Of a stretch of DNA of 64,000 bases, positions 1 to 7,890 are shown in pieces (within the stretch, counting starts at the first letter, position 1; the number at the start of each line of letters is the position of its first letter). The position numbers and the translations under genes were made by a program. The stretch comes from Colwellia sp. TT2012 (GTDB taxonomy: Bacteria > Pseudomonadota > Gammaproteobacteria > Enterobacterales > Alteromonadaceae): positions 310,001 through 374,000 of the forward strand of contig NZ_LJYX01000006.1 of the NCBI RefSeq assembly GCF_001440345.1, given 5' to 3'. The notes beneath the pieces are model-generated. The model ran no database searches and was not told the DNA's origin. It saw only the letters and a program-made list of their open reading frames with translations.

Positions 1-973
1 AGGTGAAATCTAAACTGAGTAATTCATCACGCACGCTTAACCATTTCTCGCTATTTTGTTTTGCTGCCTGTTGCCATAACCGACCCGCCTCAGCAAACCT
101 ATGTTGTTCATTATTATAATTGTAATCTGGCGAGTAATTTTGAATTTGCTGATGTTCAAATAATGCTTCCGGAAGACCGTACCAATGCTCCATTGAGGTC
201 AGCCCTAAGCGGGCTGAATCAAGGACATTCATATTGGTGACGTCAAGTTGCGCATGATGCATCATGCTACCTAAACCCTGTTTTTTCGCTGCGCTAAGTG
301 CTGCTGTCATTATCTCGGGTGTTGCGCCAAAGAACTTAATTCCTTTAGCGCCTTTTTTAGCAATAGACTTAACCCATTGCTGCGCTTGTTTTACTGTCGT
401 TATACTTTCATCTAAACCTAAACCAAAGCTAAAGTAGGGCATAATACGTGGTGCAGCTATAGTGTTTTCTTCACTACGCTTGACATGATCCATAACCCAC
501 TCAATACCATTAAAACTGCCTGGCTCTCGTACTGTGGTAATACCGTGAGCTAGCCAGAGTTTAAAGACATACTCAGCCGGAATGTTATCGGCACTGCCAC
601 CAATATGGCCATGCATATCAATAAAACCAGGCAGTACATATTGACCCTCAATATTAATTTCTTTATCACCTGGGCGAGCTATGGGACGTCGTGTTGGCGC
701 AATAGGCACACCGGGGTTGCCCACATTGACTATTTGTACAATGCGATCATTTTCAATGACAATATCCATGGGTCCACGCGCGGGTGCACCTTCGCCATTA
801 ATGATAATACCGCCCCGAAGAATCAGTCGTTTATAAGGACCTTGACCTGTGGCTCTTTCAGGGGCTTTGGCATCAGCAGAGGCAAAGGCCAGCGTGGCAG
901 TGCTAATATTCACTACTAAGGTGAACACTAGGTAAGCACAAAAATAACTAAGTAAGGTTAACGACTTATTCAT
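1..973 (-). CDS. Secreted amidohydrolase (partial, C-terminus beyond window)
   Basis: This reading frame starts with ATG at 971-973 on the minus strand and runs off the left edge, so only about 324 residues are visible. The N-terminus is a signal peptide: MNKS, a long hydrophobic core, then a small-residue cleavage region near ATLAFASA. The metal-binding motif DMHGHIGG of the amidohydrolase superfamily follows the strand motif YVLPGF. A later GIKFFGA segment is where many members carry a carboxylated lysine, and MMHHAQ supplies further candidate metal ligands. The family hydrolyses C-N bonds, and secreted members often act as imidazolonepropionase-like hydrolases or peptidases. The substrate cannot be read from the sequence. 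The fold is clear, the specificity is not. Confidence 0.85.
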   Translation of the reverse strand, partial: MNKSLTLLSYFCAYLVFTLVVNISTATLAFASADAKAPERATGQGPYKRLILRGGIIINGEGAPARGPMDIVIENDRIVQIVNVGNPGVPIAPTRRPIARPGDKEINIEGQYVLPGFIDMHGHIGGSADNIPAEYVFKLWLAHGITTVREPGSFNGIEWVMDHVKRSEENTIAAPRIMPYFSFGLGLDESITTVKQAQQWVKSIAKKGAKGIKFFGATPEIMTAALSAAKKQGLGSMMHHAQLDVTNMNVLDSARLGLTSMEHWYGLPEALFEHQQIQNYSPDYNYNNEQHRFAEAGRLWQQAAKQNSEKWLSVRDELLSLDFT

Positions 974-1018
974 GTATTTATCTCTAATATTTATGAAATT
1001 TCTAATGATAGTTAAGAT

Positions 1019-1057
1019 ACTTTATCTTATAAAATATAGTATCTTATAAGATAAAGT
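1019..1057. promoter_or_regulatory. Inverted repeat between divergent genes
   Basis: Two perfect 13-base arms (1019-1031 and 1045-1057) face each other across 13 bases. The right part contains the 12-base palindrome ATCTTATAAGAT at 1041-1052, and a near copy lies at 1024-1035. The repeat sits in the only spacer between the divergent amidohydrolase and thioesterase genes, so it could be a shared operator. No adjacent regulator gene suggests which protein binds. Confidence 0.45.
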
Positions 1058-1114
1058 AATATAGCTGTAGGTAAATGAGTTGCAGTTAAGCTTAAAATGA
1101 TAAAAAGGTTAGTT

Positions 1115-1519
1115 ATGTTCAGTGAAAAAATGATGCCACACTTTAGTGATACCGATGCTTTAGGTCATATAAATAATACTAAACCACCCGTTTGGTTTGA
1201 AGGGGCACGAGCTGCTATTTTTAAGTTTTTTACCCCTGATTTGGATCCGAAAAAATGGCAACTGATCATCGCTAAAATTGAAGTGTCTTATCATGGTCAG
1301 TTATTTTATGGTCAAGAAATTGAGATAAAAACTTACATTAGCCGTATTGGTGGTGCCTCATTTGATGTTTATCAAGAGCTATGGCAACACGGTGAAAAAT
1401 GCGTTTCGGGTACGGCTACTATGATACATTATGATTATAAAGCGCAAAATTCTAAAAAAATCACCGATGATATTCGAGCACAACTGGCCGAACACCTCAT
1501 TGAAAATAAGGCAGCTTGA
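1115..1519 (+). CDS. Acyl-CoA thioesterase, hot-dog fold (4HBT family)
   Basis: A short hot-dog-fold protein with the family signature FSDTDALGHINNT near the N-terminus, which holds the catalytic Asp and the start of the central helix, then WFEGAR. Members hydrolyse acyl-CoA thioesters in the cytoplasm and work as dimers or tetramers. I prefer the ATG at 1115 because AAAAAGG precedes it at good spacing and gives the usual short lead before the Asp motif. An ATG at 1097 in the same frame would add six residues and has a weaker ribosome-binding site. The gene stands alone, divergent from the amidohydrolase. The acyl chain preferred is unknown. Confidence 0.85.
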   Translation: MFSEKMMPHFSDTDALGHINNTKPPVWFEGARAAIFKFFTPDLDPKKWQLIIAKIEVSYHGQLFYGQEIEIKTYISRIGGASFDVYQELWQHGEKCVSGTATMIHYDYKAQNSKKITDDIRAQLAEHLIENKAA

Positions 1520-1829
1520 GCGACAATTTGTTAGCTTGTTAGGGACAAACTTGAATGATTTGCTATTAATTCTTTGCGATAACAATTAATTAGTGTTGAA
1601 AATCATCGTGGTTATTATAGGTGACTGCTGCTAAGCAATAGCCTTGAATATTTCTATAGTGAATTTAAATTAAATAAATGTGCTTTTTAACAAAAAATCA
1701 CTCGAATTTGATCGCCGCTCACTATAGAATTACTCCCCTTAAACTAAATCTCAAAGACAAACTTTCTTTCTCTTAAAATAGGTAAAGAAACAGCGGTTGT
1801 CTTAATAGCTCAATCAATAGGATATTTTC
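1520..1829. other. Intergenic spacer upstream of ssb
   Basis: A 310-base AT-rich spacer. No open frame with a ribosome-binding site and no perfect LexA-type site (CTGT-N8-ACAG) is visible. It presumably holds the ssb promoter. AATAGGAT lies just before the ssb start and can serve as its ribosome-binding site. Confidence 0.5.
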
Positions 1830-2516
1830 ATGGCGGGTGTAAATAAAGTAATCATTATAGGTAACTTAGGTAAAGATCCTGAGGTCCGTTTTATGCCAAA
1901 TGGCAGCGCAGTAGCAAATATTACTGTTGCAACGTCAGAATCATGGAAAGACAAACAAACTGGTGAGCAAAAAGAAAAAACTGAATGGCATCGTGTTGTT
2001 ATGTTTGGCAAACTAGCTGAAATTGCGGGTGAGTACCTTAAAAAAGGTTCAAAAGTATATCTTGAAGGCTCTTTGCAAACACGTAAATGGACCAATCAAC
2101 AAGGTCAAGAGCAATATACCACTGAAATCGTCTTACAAGGCTTTAACGGGGTAATGCAAATGTTAGATGGTAAATCGTCTCAAGGGCAGAGCAGTGGCTT
2201 CTCTAATCAAGGGCAGCAGCAACAAGCACCACAACAAGATGGCTTCTCTAACCAAGGGCAGCAGCAACAAGCTCCAGCACAACAAGGTGGCTTCTCTAAC
2301 CAAGGGCAGCAGCAACAAGCTCCAGCACAACAAGGTGGCTTCTCTAACCAAGGGCAGCAGCAACAAGCTCCAGTACAACAAGGTGGCTTTGCTAAGCAAG
2401 AGCAGCAGCAAGCTCCAGCACAACAAGGTGGCTTTGCTAAGAAAGAGCAGCAGCAAGCTCCGAAAGTGAATCCACAAGAACCATCAATTGATTTTGATGA
2501 CGATATTCCGTTCTAA
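1830..2516 (+). CDS. ssb: Single-stranded DNA-binding protein
   Basis: The N-terminal ~110 residues are the OB-fold of bacterial [22 protein letters not shown], then [32 protein letters not shown] coats single-stranded DNA in replication, repair and recombination as a homotetramer. The last residues, DFDDDIPF, form the acidic tip that recruits partner proteins. The linker is unusually regular: about six tandem copies of a 15-16-residue unit of the type [16 protein letters not shown], encoded by a DNA repeat of mostly 48 bases. At 228 residues it is longer than the E. coli protein (178) because of this linker. A terminator follows. Confidence 0.98.
   Translation: MAGVNKVIIIGNLGKDPEVRFMPNGSAVANITVATSESWKDKQTGEQKEKTEWHRVVMFGKLAEIAGEYLKKGSKVYLEGSLQTRKWTNQQGQEQYTTEIVLQGFNGVMQMLDGKSSQGQSSGFSNQGQQQQAPQQDGFSNQGQQQQAPAQQGGFSNQGQQQQAPAQQGGFSNQGQQQQAPVQQGGFAKQEQQQAPAQQGGFAKKEQQQAPKVNPQEPSIDFDDDIPF
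2196..2475 (+). repeat. Tandem repeat, ~48-bp unit, in ssb linker
   Basis: Units begin GGCTTC or GGCTTT at 2196, 2241, 2289, 2337, 2385 and 2430, so the periods are 45, 48, 48, 48 and 45 bases. All changes keep the frame. Units 2 to 4 are almost identical, which points to recent slippage or recombination. The repeat encodes the Gln-rich linker of SSB. Confidence 0.95.
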
Positions 2517-2600
2517 ATGATATAAAACTATTAGTGTTAAATTAGTATGGTAAATAAATCATAATTTATCCTTATTAATTAATACTATAAGTAAAATATA

Positions 2601-2638
2601 AAGCCTCTATTTAATGTTAAGTTAATAGGGGCTTTTTT
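2601..2638 (+). terminator. Rho-independent terminator of ssb
   Basis: Arms 2601-2611 and 2624-2634 pair over 11 positions with one wobble, and a run of T follows (2633-2638). It lies about 85 bases after the ssb stop. Confidence 0.85.
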
Positions 2639-2733
2639 GTGTCTATATTTTTGTGCTTATAATATGTATAGGAAGATAAAAACATTGTTGCTAGCATCTT
2701 TTTGTTGCACAAATAAAGTTTTAATACGGAATC

Positions 2734-2775
2734 GTCGTGATTAACTCACCATCGGCAAGTTACCTAGTCACGGAC
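2734..2775 (+). other. Imperfect stem-loop upstream of the purine riboswitch
   Basis: GTC (2734-2736) and GTGA (2737-2740) pair with TCAC (2768-2771) and GAC (2773-2775) around one bulge. An inner TAACT/AGTTA pairing is also possible. It does not match the purine aptamer consensus and has no T tract. It could be part of a transcript leader or a fortuitous fold in this 215-base spacer (2640-2854). Confidence 0.3.
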
Positions 2776-2854
2776 CGTCTATAGACTTGTATAAAAAAAT
2801 GAGGCAGTATCGAATATCAAGCTAGTCATTATCTCGAGGTAATAACTAACTGCC

Positions 2855-2921
2855 CTTCGTATAACACCAATGATATGGATTGGGGGTCTCTACCAGGAAC
2901 CAATAAATCCTGATTACGAAG
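2855..2921 (+). promoter_or_regulatory. Purine riboswitch aptamer, adenine type
   Basis: The core matches the purine aptamer. P1 is CTTCGTA (2855-2861) with TACGAAG (2915-2921). The J1/2 segment is ATAACA, the L2 loop is TGATATGG, J2/3 contains GTCTCTACC, and the L3 loop is CCAATAAA. The GG of L2 can pair with the CC of L3 in the usual loop-loop contact. The ligand-contacting base in J3/1 (GATTACGAAG) is T, which in this family means adenine rather than guanine. It sits 90 bases before the deaminase start. Downstream are a TTTGAATAA/TTATTCAAA hairpin (2951-2970) and an AAAAAGT/ACTTTTT hairpin (2969-2991). Which of these forms the expression platform is not clear from reading alone. Confidence 0.92.
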
Positions 2922-3011
2922 AGTTTAGTGCTTTAATGCTTTGCTCTTTGTTTGAATAATTTTATTCAAAAAAGTACTGAATGAACTTTTTAAATTATTG
3001 GGAACTAAGTC

Positions 3012-4019
3012 ATGAAAGAATTTATCCAGTCCTTACCTAAGGTTGAACTCCATCTTCATATTGAAGGCACCCTTGAGCCTGAACTTATGCTTGCGCTTGC
3101 CAAGCGTAATCATATTGATATCCCGTTCAATTCAATTGCTGAGGTGAGAGATGCCTATAATTTTCACAACCTACAATCATTTTTAGACATTTACTTCCAA
3201 GGAGCCAATGTACTTATCAATGAGCAAGATTTTTTTGAGCTAACCTGGGCCTACTTACTGCGTTGCCAAGTAGATAATGTTGTGCATACTGAAATATTCT
3301 TTGATCCACAAGCACATACGCAACGTGGTATTTGTTTTGACACTGTGGTTAACGGTATTCATCGAGCACTGATAAAAGGCACTACTGAGCTAGGTATTAG
3401 CAGCAAATTAATTATGTGTTTCTTACGGCATTTGGATGAAGAGTCAGCATTTAAAACCTTAGCACAAGCACAAGACCATCAAGATAAAATTATTGCTGTC
3501 GGCTTGGATTCAACTGAGGTTGGTCACCCAGCAGCTAAATTTGAGCGAGTATTTAAACAAGCCATTAAGCAAGGTTTTTTAACGGTCGCCCATGCGGGGG
3601 AGGAAGGTCCAGCAAGTAATATCCATGAGGCATTGCGCTTACTACATATTACTCGCATTGATCATGGTGTTCGCTGCACCGAAGATGAAGAGCTAGTGAA
3701 GCAGCTGGTTAGTGAACGCATTCCACTTACCGTTTGTCCGCTCTCTAATATTAAGCTAAAAGTATTTGAGCGTATGGAACAACACAATATAGTTGCTCTG
3801 TTGCGCAAGGGCGTTTGTGTAACGATTAACTCTGACGATCCAGCCTATTTTGGTGGTTATATGACGGATAATTTTTTAGCGGTTAATCGAGCATTACCGA
3901 TGAGCAAAGTTGAAATTGCTCAATTTACCTTTAATGCCATCGCGGCGAGTTTTATCTCGAAAAGTGAAAAACAGCGATTAATAACAATGACACAAAGGTA
4001 TTTAGAGCAGAATAACTAG
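3012..4019 (+). CDS. Adenine deaminase (adenosine deaminase superfamily)
   Basis: A 335-residue TIM-barrel deaminase with the zinc ligands H14 and H16 (VELHLHIEGT), H194 and catalytic E197 in HAGEEGP, and the DDPAYFGG motif with D275-D276. The combination DSTEVGHP, HAGEEGP, CPLSNIKL and SDDPAYFGGY is, from memory, that of the bacterial adenine deaminase branch (the Pseudomonas PA0148 type) rather than E. coli adenosine deaminase, which has LAGDE and HAGEAAGP. It would convert adenine to hypoxanthine and ammonia in purine salvage. An adenine-type riboswitch in the leader supports adenine as the substrate. The start has GGGAA at 3000-3004. Adenosine deaminase remains the alternative call. Confidence 0.9.
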   Translation: MKEFIQSLPKVELHLHIEGTLEPELMLALAKRNHIDIPFNSIAEVRDAYNFHNLQSFLDIYFQGANVLINEQDFFELTWAYLLRCQVDNVVHTEIFFDPQAHTQRGICFDTVVNGIHRALIKGTTELGISSKLIMCFLRHLDEESAFKTLAQAQDHQDKIIAVGLDSTEVGHPAAKFERVFKQAIKQGFLTVAHAGEEGPASNIHEALRLLHITRIDHGVRCTEDEELVKQLVSERIPLTVCPLSNIKLKVFERMEQHNIVALLRKGVCVTINSDDPAYFGGYMTDNFLAVNRALPMSKVEIAQFTFNAIAASFISKSEKQRLITMTQRYLEQNN

Positions 4020-4363
4020 TTTCTGGTTAAATAGCGGCAATGCTTTCTTTGATTGTAAACATAAACGAAGCCGTCTTTTATAGATGAGTTTTACTTGCTA
4101 TATCAGCTCTGTTTTGTCGCTTATTTCTTTTATCATCGACCAATATTCTCGGCGGATTTTAAATGCCTATAGCACTTTTAACTTTTATGTTGCCTCTAAT
4201 TAGGGAAATATCTTCGATTGCCCTGCGCTTTATTAGTACGGTTGCTCTAGCCACCGTTCAGCCGCTAGAAGACTCGCCACCGCGAGAGAACTATCAACAA
4301 CTAACACACTTTGGTGATAGCCCTGCTAATCTAACGGCAAGTTACTTATCGCAGCTTTAGATT
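4020..4363. other. Intergenic spacer, no supported gene
   Basis: 344 bases after the deaminase gene. A 65-codon open frame (4163-4360, plus strand) exists but has no recognisable domain, no convincing ribosome-binding site and atypical composition. No strong terminator stem was found. Confidence 0.4.
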
Positions 4364-5107
4364 TTATTTTATTAAGCTACAAGGTGGGATGTTTGCATTG
4401 AATAAGGTGAGAAAGTTTGGGTGTAGGTCTAAAAATTTTTTACTAAAATATACTCCCATGTTTTTTTTACCCACTTCGACACTTAAATATTCATCCATCG
4501 ATCTGTTTTTGTTTTTGACCATAAGTGCAAAAACCAACGAATTCTCTAACACCGCATCCATTCGACCCGCATCGAGCATTCTCATTAATACGGTTTCACT
4601 AAGGTGCTCTGCACCAATATTATAGTTATTTATTTTTAAATAATTCATCGCATTAGAGCTAAACCTAGCACCAACGGTAAAATTTACTTTTATATAGTCA
4701 ATGGAATATAGCTGCAATTGTGCCGGGAAATATTTTTTTAAAAAATAGAACTTACGTATTTGCGGGATAAAGACCGATGAGAGCTCGGCATAGCGGTCTC
4801 TTTTATCACTTTGAGAGGCTGAGAAAAAACCATCTAAGGCGCCAGACTTAGTTAACGCTTGCGCGCGAGACCAAGGCAGCTTGTTTATTTCATAGGGCTG
4901 TTTAATGCGTGCCATCACACAGTCCAAAGCTTCAACCGCAATGCCTGCAGCCCCCGATTTTAAGTCAAGGTGATATGGCGGCCATGCCACCTTGGTACCT
5001 AGCTTCACGGTATAGGATGATTCAGCCTGAATAGCAGGACAAATTAGCAAATAGAGCAATAATAAAAATACAATTTTTAAATAAACCACGGTAAAAAAAT
5101 GCCTCAA
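4364..5107 (-). CDS. Periplasmic solute-binding protein, family 3-like
   Basis: The 247-residue product has a signal peptide (MRHFF, long hydrophobic stretch, cleavage near PAIQAES) followed by TVKLGTKVAWPPYHL and GIAVEALDCVMARI, the opening of a family 3 bacterial extracellular solute-binding fold. LPWSRAQALTKSGALDGFFSAS matches the usual WxRxxxxLxxGxxDG region. Such proteins bind amino acids or related small molecules in the periplasm. No ABC permease or ATPase is adjacent, which is common for orphan members of this group in marine Gammaproteobacteria, so the ligand and partner are unknown. The gene stands alone on the minus strand. Confidence 0.8.
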   Translation of the reverse strand: MRHFFTVVYLKIVFLLLLYLLICPAIQAESSYTVKLGTKVAWPPYHLDLKSGAAGIAVEALDCVMARIKQPYEINKLPWSRAQALTKSGALDGFFSASQSDKRDRYAELSSVFIPQIRKFYFLKKYFPAQLQLYSIDYIKVNFTVGARFSSNAMNYLKINNYNIGAEHLSETVLMRMLDAGRMDAVLENSLVFALMVKNKNRSMDEYLSVEVGKKNMGVYFSKKFLDLHPNFLTLFNANIPPCSLIK

Positions 5108-5289
5108 ATAATTGTTATGAACATATTAAAGTTTACTGTCTAATCTGTGTTTAGCAAGGTAGCTGAACACAGTTCGGTTAAGATATTTTGACTAGCAGAC
5201 TATGACAATTGTTTATCATTTCAAAGTTAAGCAAGTAGAGGAAATGTATGCCTAGGCGGTTTGCTAGAGCTAGCAGTGAATAATCGATA

Positions 5290-5319
5290 AATAAAAAGGC
5301 CAAGCGAGTGCTTGGCCTT
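5290..5319 (-). terminator. Terminator of the DUF4382 lipoprotein gene
   Basis: A perfect 10-base stem (5296-5305 with 5310-5319) closes the 4-base loop GAGT. Read on the minus strand it is followed by a T run (5291-5297), which suits the gene ending at 5343. Confidence 0.9.
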
Positions 5320-5342
5320 ATAAGTTCTGAGAGTGTTTACCG

Positions 5343-6326
5343 TTAAAAATCAACAATACTGGGGCTGTCAGCTGAAATATGAACTGTTTGTAAGTTGTCT
5401 TCAACGGGTTGTGATTTAATGTCAACTGAGGGAATCGTTAATCGCTCATATAGAATATTATCATCAGTTTCACTATTACATCGTAATGCTAGGGTATAAT
5501 CACCTTCAGGCACAAAACCTATGCTGTAAGTGCCTTTAACATCAACAGTACCACTAACATCAACATTAGTTGCTGCTAGTGGCGCTATTGCCGTTGGCAC
5601 TGGACCTACAAATGAGACATCATTACTATCAAAAAGATCGGCTAAGTCTGCTGACTCTGTTAGTGTGCCATCATACAAATAAACCATACAAGCACCTAAA
5701 TTAGTGTTAATAGCAGAAACTGTACCTGAAATATCACCATATAAACTGACGATGCGTACGCCATGGGGCTTAATGATATAGCCATTTTTCGCTGGGTCAT
5801 TACCGCGTAAAACTAAAGATTGGCTGAGGTCGAATTCGATGGTATAAGCCGGTTTATCATCAACTTGTACGGCATCACTATGAACAGTAAATTCACCCAG
5901 TCTTAAACGAGAGCTAGGGATTTTAATATCATATTTTTCGCCATTGCTTGCTAATACCACATAAGAGCCAGCATCATCGACGTTTAATTCCATGGTATAA
6001 ACACCATCGTCTAAGCTTATGCCTTGCGCCTCATCAATAATTTTAATTTGCCGTGTACCAGTCAAATCGCGTAAATTTACCTGAATGCTATCAACCAAGG
6101 CACCTTCATAGGTAAATCTTTCTATCAATATTTCTTGTTTACCATTACTTTCATCTGTATTGATTACTTTAATACTATCTATTTTAATCATGACTATTTC
6201 AGCGTCATCTACGGGCGCATCGCTAAGCCCTAAAGAAAACTTTGCTTGTTCTTTATTGTCTGAATTACAAGCAGTTAAAAATAGAGATAAGCAGGCAAGT
6301 ATGGCAATCGCGTGTTTATTTAACAT
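5343..6326 (-). CDS. DUF4382 domain lipoprotein
   Basis: A 327-residue protein with a lipoprotein signal (MLNKHAIAILACLSLFLTAC, lipobox LTAC) followed by SLGLSDAPVDDAEIVMIKIDSI, the characteristic opening of DUF4382 domains. After the N-terminal beta-rich domain (to about residue 190) comes VSLYGDISGTVSAINT and a carboxypeptidase-like beta sandwich with GTYSIGFVPEGDYTLALRC. It is likely anchored in the outer membrane. The function of this family is not known. It is monocistronic with its own terminator. Confidence 0.85.
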   Translation of the reverse strand: MLNKHAIAILACLSLFLTACNSDNKEQAKFSLGLSDAPVDDAEIVMIKIDSIKVINTDESNGKQEILIERFTYEGALVDSIQVNLRDLTGTRQIKIIDEAQGISLDDGVYTMELNVDDAGSYVVLASNGEKYDIKIPSSRLRLGEFTVHSDAVQVDDKPAYTIEFDLSQSLVLRGNDPAKNGYIIKPHGVRIVSLYGDISGTVSAINTNLGACMVYLYDGTLTESADLADLFDSNDVSFVGPVPTAIAPLAATNVDVSGTVDVKGTYSIGFVPEGDYTLALRCNSETDDNILYERLTIPSVDIKSQPVEDNLQTVHISADSPSIVDF

Positions 6327-6583
6327 ATTAAGGGTCCTAAAATTTCATCGTTAAACGACCTTCCATTACAGTTAAGTAATTTAGTCTATTTGTCCAATAA
6401 TAGCACTTGTCTATTAAAGTGCGCGAATGATGGTATAAAGAGTATTTTAAAGCAAGAAGAGTGTGATTTATTCGTAGCACCGAAGCCAACAATGAGTGTT
6501 GATTTTCTTTTGTCCAGTATTGACTATGCTCTCAGCAAAGCATCTAATATGTCGCAGTGAAATAACATTAAAAAAGGTGTCGT

Positions 6584-7195
6584 ATGGCTATTAACAATAT
6601 CACTGATAGCGCATTACTAGTAAAGAAGTCACGAAGAACAATTCAGCGATACATAGCTAACGGCAAGCTAACAATGGTACGTGACACGTTAGGTAAACCA
6701 CAAATTGATACTACTGAGTTAATACGTGTTTTCGGTGCGTTATCAAAGGTGTCGCAGAAAAAAATAGCTAAAAAGTCGCAGCATGTCGCGGCGAATTCAT
6801 CGAAAAAAAACAACACCATTAAATTAACAACGGATGAACTTGAAGATATCATTACTCGCGCGGTAGAAAAAGCACTGAGTAAAGCGATACCGCTATTGAT
6901 TGAACATAAGAAAACAGCACCAATACCTGAAGCCATTACATCAACGGCTCCAGTAGCTCATAAAAGCAGAAAATCAATACGGCCAATACCACTAATAAAT
7001 AGGCCTTTCACGGCTAAAAAGAAAGAACGTAAAAATGGTTATGCTGCAGCTTTTGGCCTTCCTAATGTTATTACCGAGGTTATTCATTTACGGATAATGA
7101 AGTTACATGGTGAGGGCTTCACATTACGAGAGATTGAAAAAGAGGTCAGTGTTAGTCAAACATCAATACAACGGACGATTACCGTTAGTGCCTAA
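6584..7195 (+). CDS. Putative DNA-binding protein with two helix-turn-helix segments
   Basis: No family is recognised with certainty. Residues 1-50 (ALLVKKSRRTIQRYIANGKL) look like a MerR/excisionase-type winged helix-turn-helix. The C-terminal 45 residues (RIMKLHGEGFTLREIEKEVS, then VSQTSIQRTI) look like a resolvase-type helix-turn-helix. Between them is a Lys/Ala-rich, probably flexible linker. A good ribosome-binding site (AAAAAGGTG) precedes the ATG. The layout suggests a regulator or replication/partition accessory protein, perhaps from a past mobile element, though no integrase or replication gene is nearby. Confidence 0.6.
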   Translation: MAINNITDSALLVKKSRRTIQRYIANGKLTMVRDTLGKPQIDTTELIRVFGALSKVSQKKIAKKSQHVAANSSKKNNTIKLTTDELEDIITRAVEKALSKAIPLLIEHKKTAPIPEAITSTAPVAHKSRKSIRPIPLINRPFTAKKKERKNGYAAAFGLPNVITEVIHLRIMKLHGEGFTLREIEKEVSVSQTSIQRTITVSA

Positions 7196-7314
7196 CGAAA
7201 TTAGTGAATCCGATAGCGTAAATTTCTGGGTCATGCTCATAGAATAGACGGTCGACAGTGGCAAGGTAGCATCACCTAACGCTCACTTTGAGATAAATAA
7301 AGACAAAATTAGCG

Positions 7315-7890
7315 TCAAGTTCGATGATAACTGAATCTTAAAATTTCATAGGCTGCTCGGGTTTCGATAAAGTCATCGGCACAGCCGCCTTTATCAGGGT
7401 GACTAATGACAATTCTTTTTTGGTAAGCCTGACGTATATCAAACCAATCCACCTCTTGCTCTATCCCTAGGGTAGCCAGAGCAGCATCAATCTTATCTAC
7501 CGCACTATATCTTTGCCAAAAACTAGAAAAGAGTGTCTCAACCTCTTCAACAGTGATGTTATTCAAATTAGACCAGTCCAAATAGTAGCGGGCCAGGTCA
7601 GTGTCGCGCGTGGTCAGTGTGTCTTTAGCCCCAGAGCGATTCGGCATCATACAGATTTCTAGTGGAAAAATTGTAAGTGAAAATCCCTCTGTTTGAATAT
7701 CACGTTGAATTTGATAAAGCGCGTTCATAACAAAAAAATTCTTTTGGAAAATCACTATCTGAGGATCGACATCCCTTAGAATAAGTGAAAGAAAGTCCTG
7801 CTGACAAAGAGCCACCAAATCAACCAGCGAGCAGGAACTGTTCTGTTCTCTTAAATATCCCAGTATTGAAATAATAAAAGGATTGGTCAT
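7315..7890 (-). CDS. DnaJ-related J-domain protein
   Basis: A 191-residue protein. Residues ~1-120 match the DnaJ-related N-terminal domain of Gammaproteobacteria (the segment FSLTIFPLEICMMPN is typical), and the C-terminal ~55 residues are a J domain with YQKRIVISHPDKGG. The HPD motif stimulates the ATPase of an Hsp70, so the protein is a probable cytoplasmic DnaK co-chaperone. The J domain at the C-terminus instead of the N-terminus is normal for this group. The gene stands alone on the minus strand. Confidence 0.88.
   Translation of the reverse strand: MTNPFIISILGYLREQNSSCSLVDLVALCQQDFLSLILRDVDPQIVIFQKNFFVMNALYQIQRDIQTEGFSLTIFPLEICMMPNRSGAKDTLTTRDTDLARYYLDWSNLNNITVEEVETLFSSFWQRYSAVDKIDAALATLGIEQEVDWFDIRQAYQKRIVISHPDKGGCADDFIETRAAYEILRFSYHRT

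Noticed and set aside
605-919. 104-codon plus-strand open frame
   Set aside because: Antisense to the amidohydrolase gene, which has clear motifs; the frame has no family features.
2163-2477. Repetitive open frames on both strands within ssb
   Set aside because: Products of the 48-bp repeat in other frames; SSB is the real gene.
4163-4360. 65-codon open frame after the deaminase gene
   Set aside because: No ribosome-binding site of quality, no domain, atypical composition.
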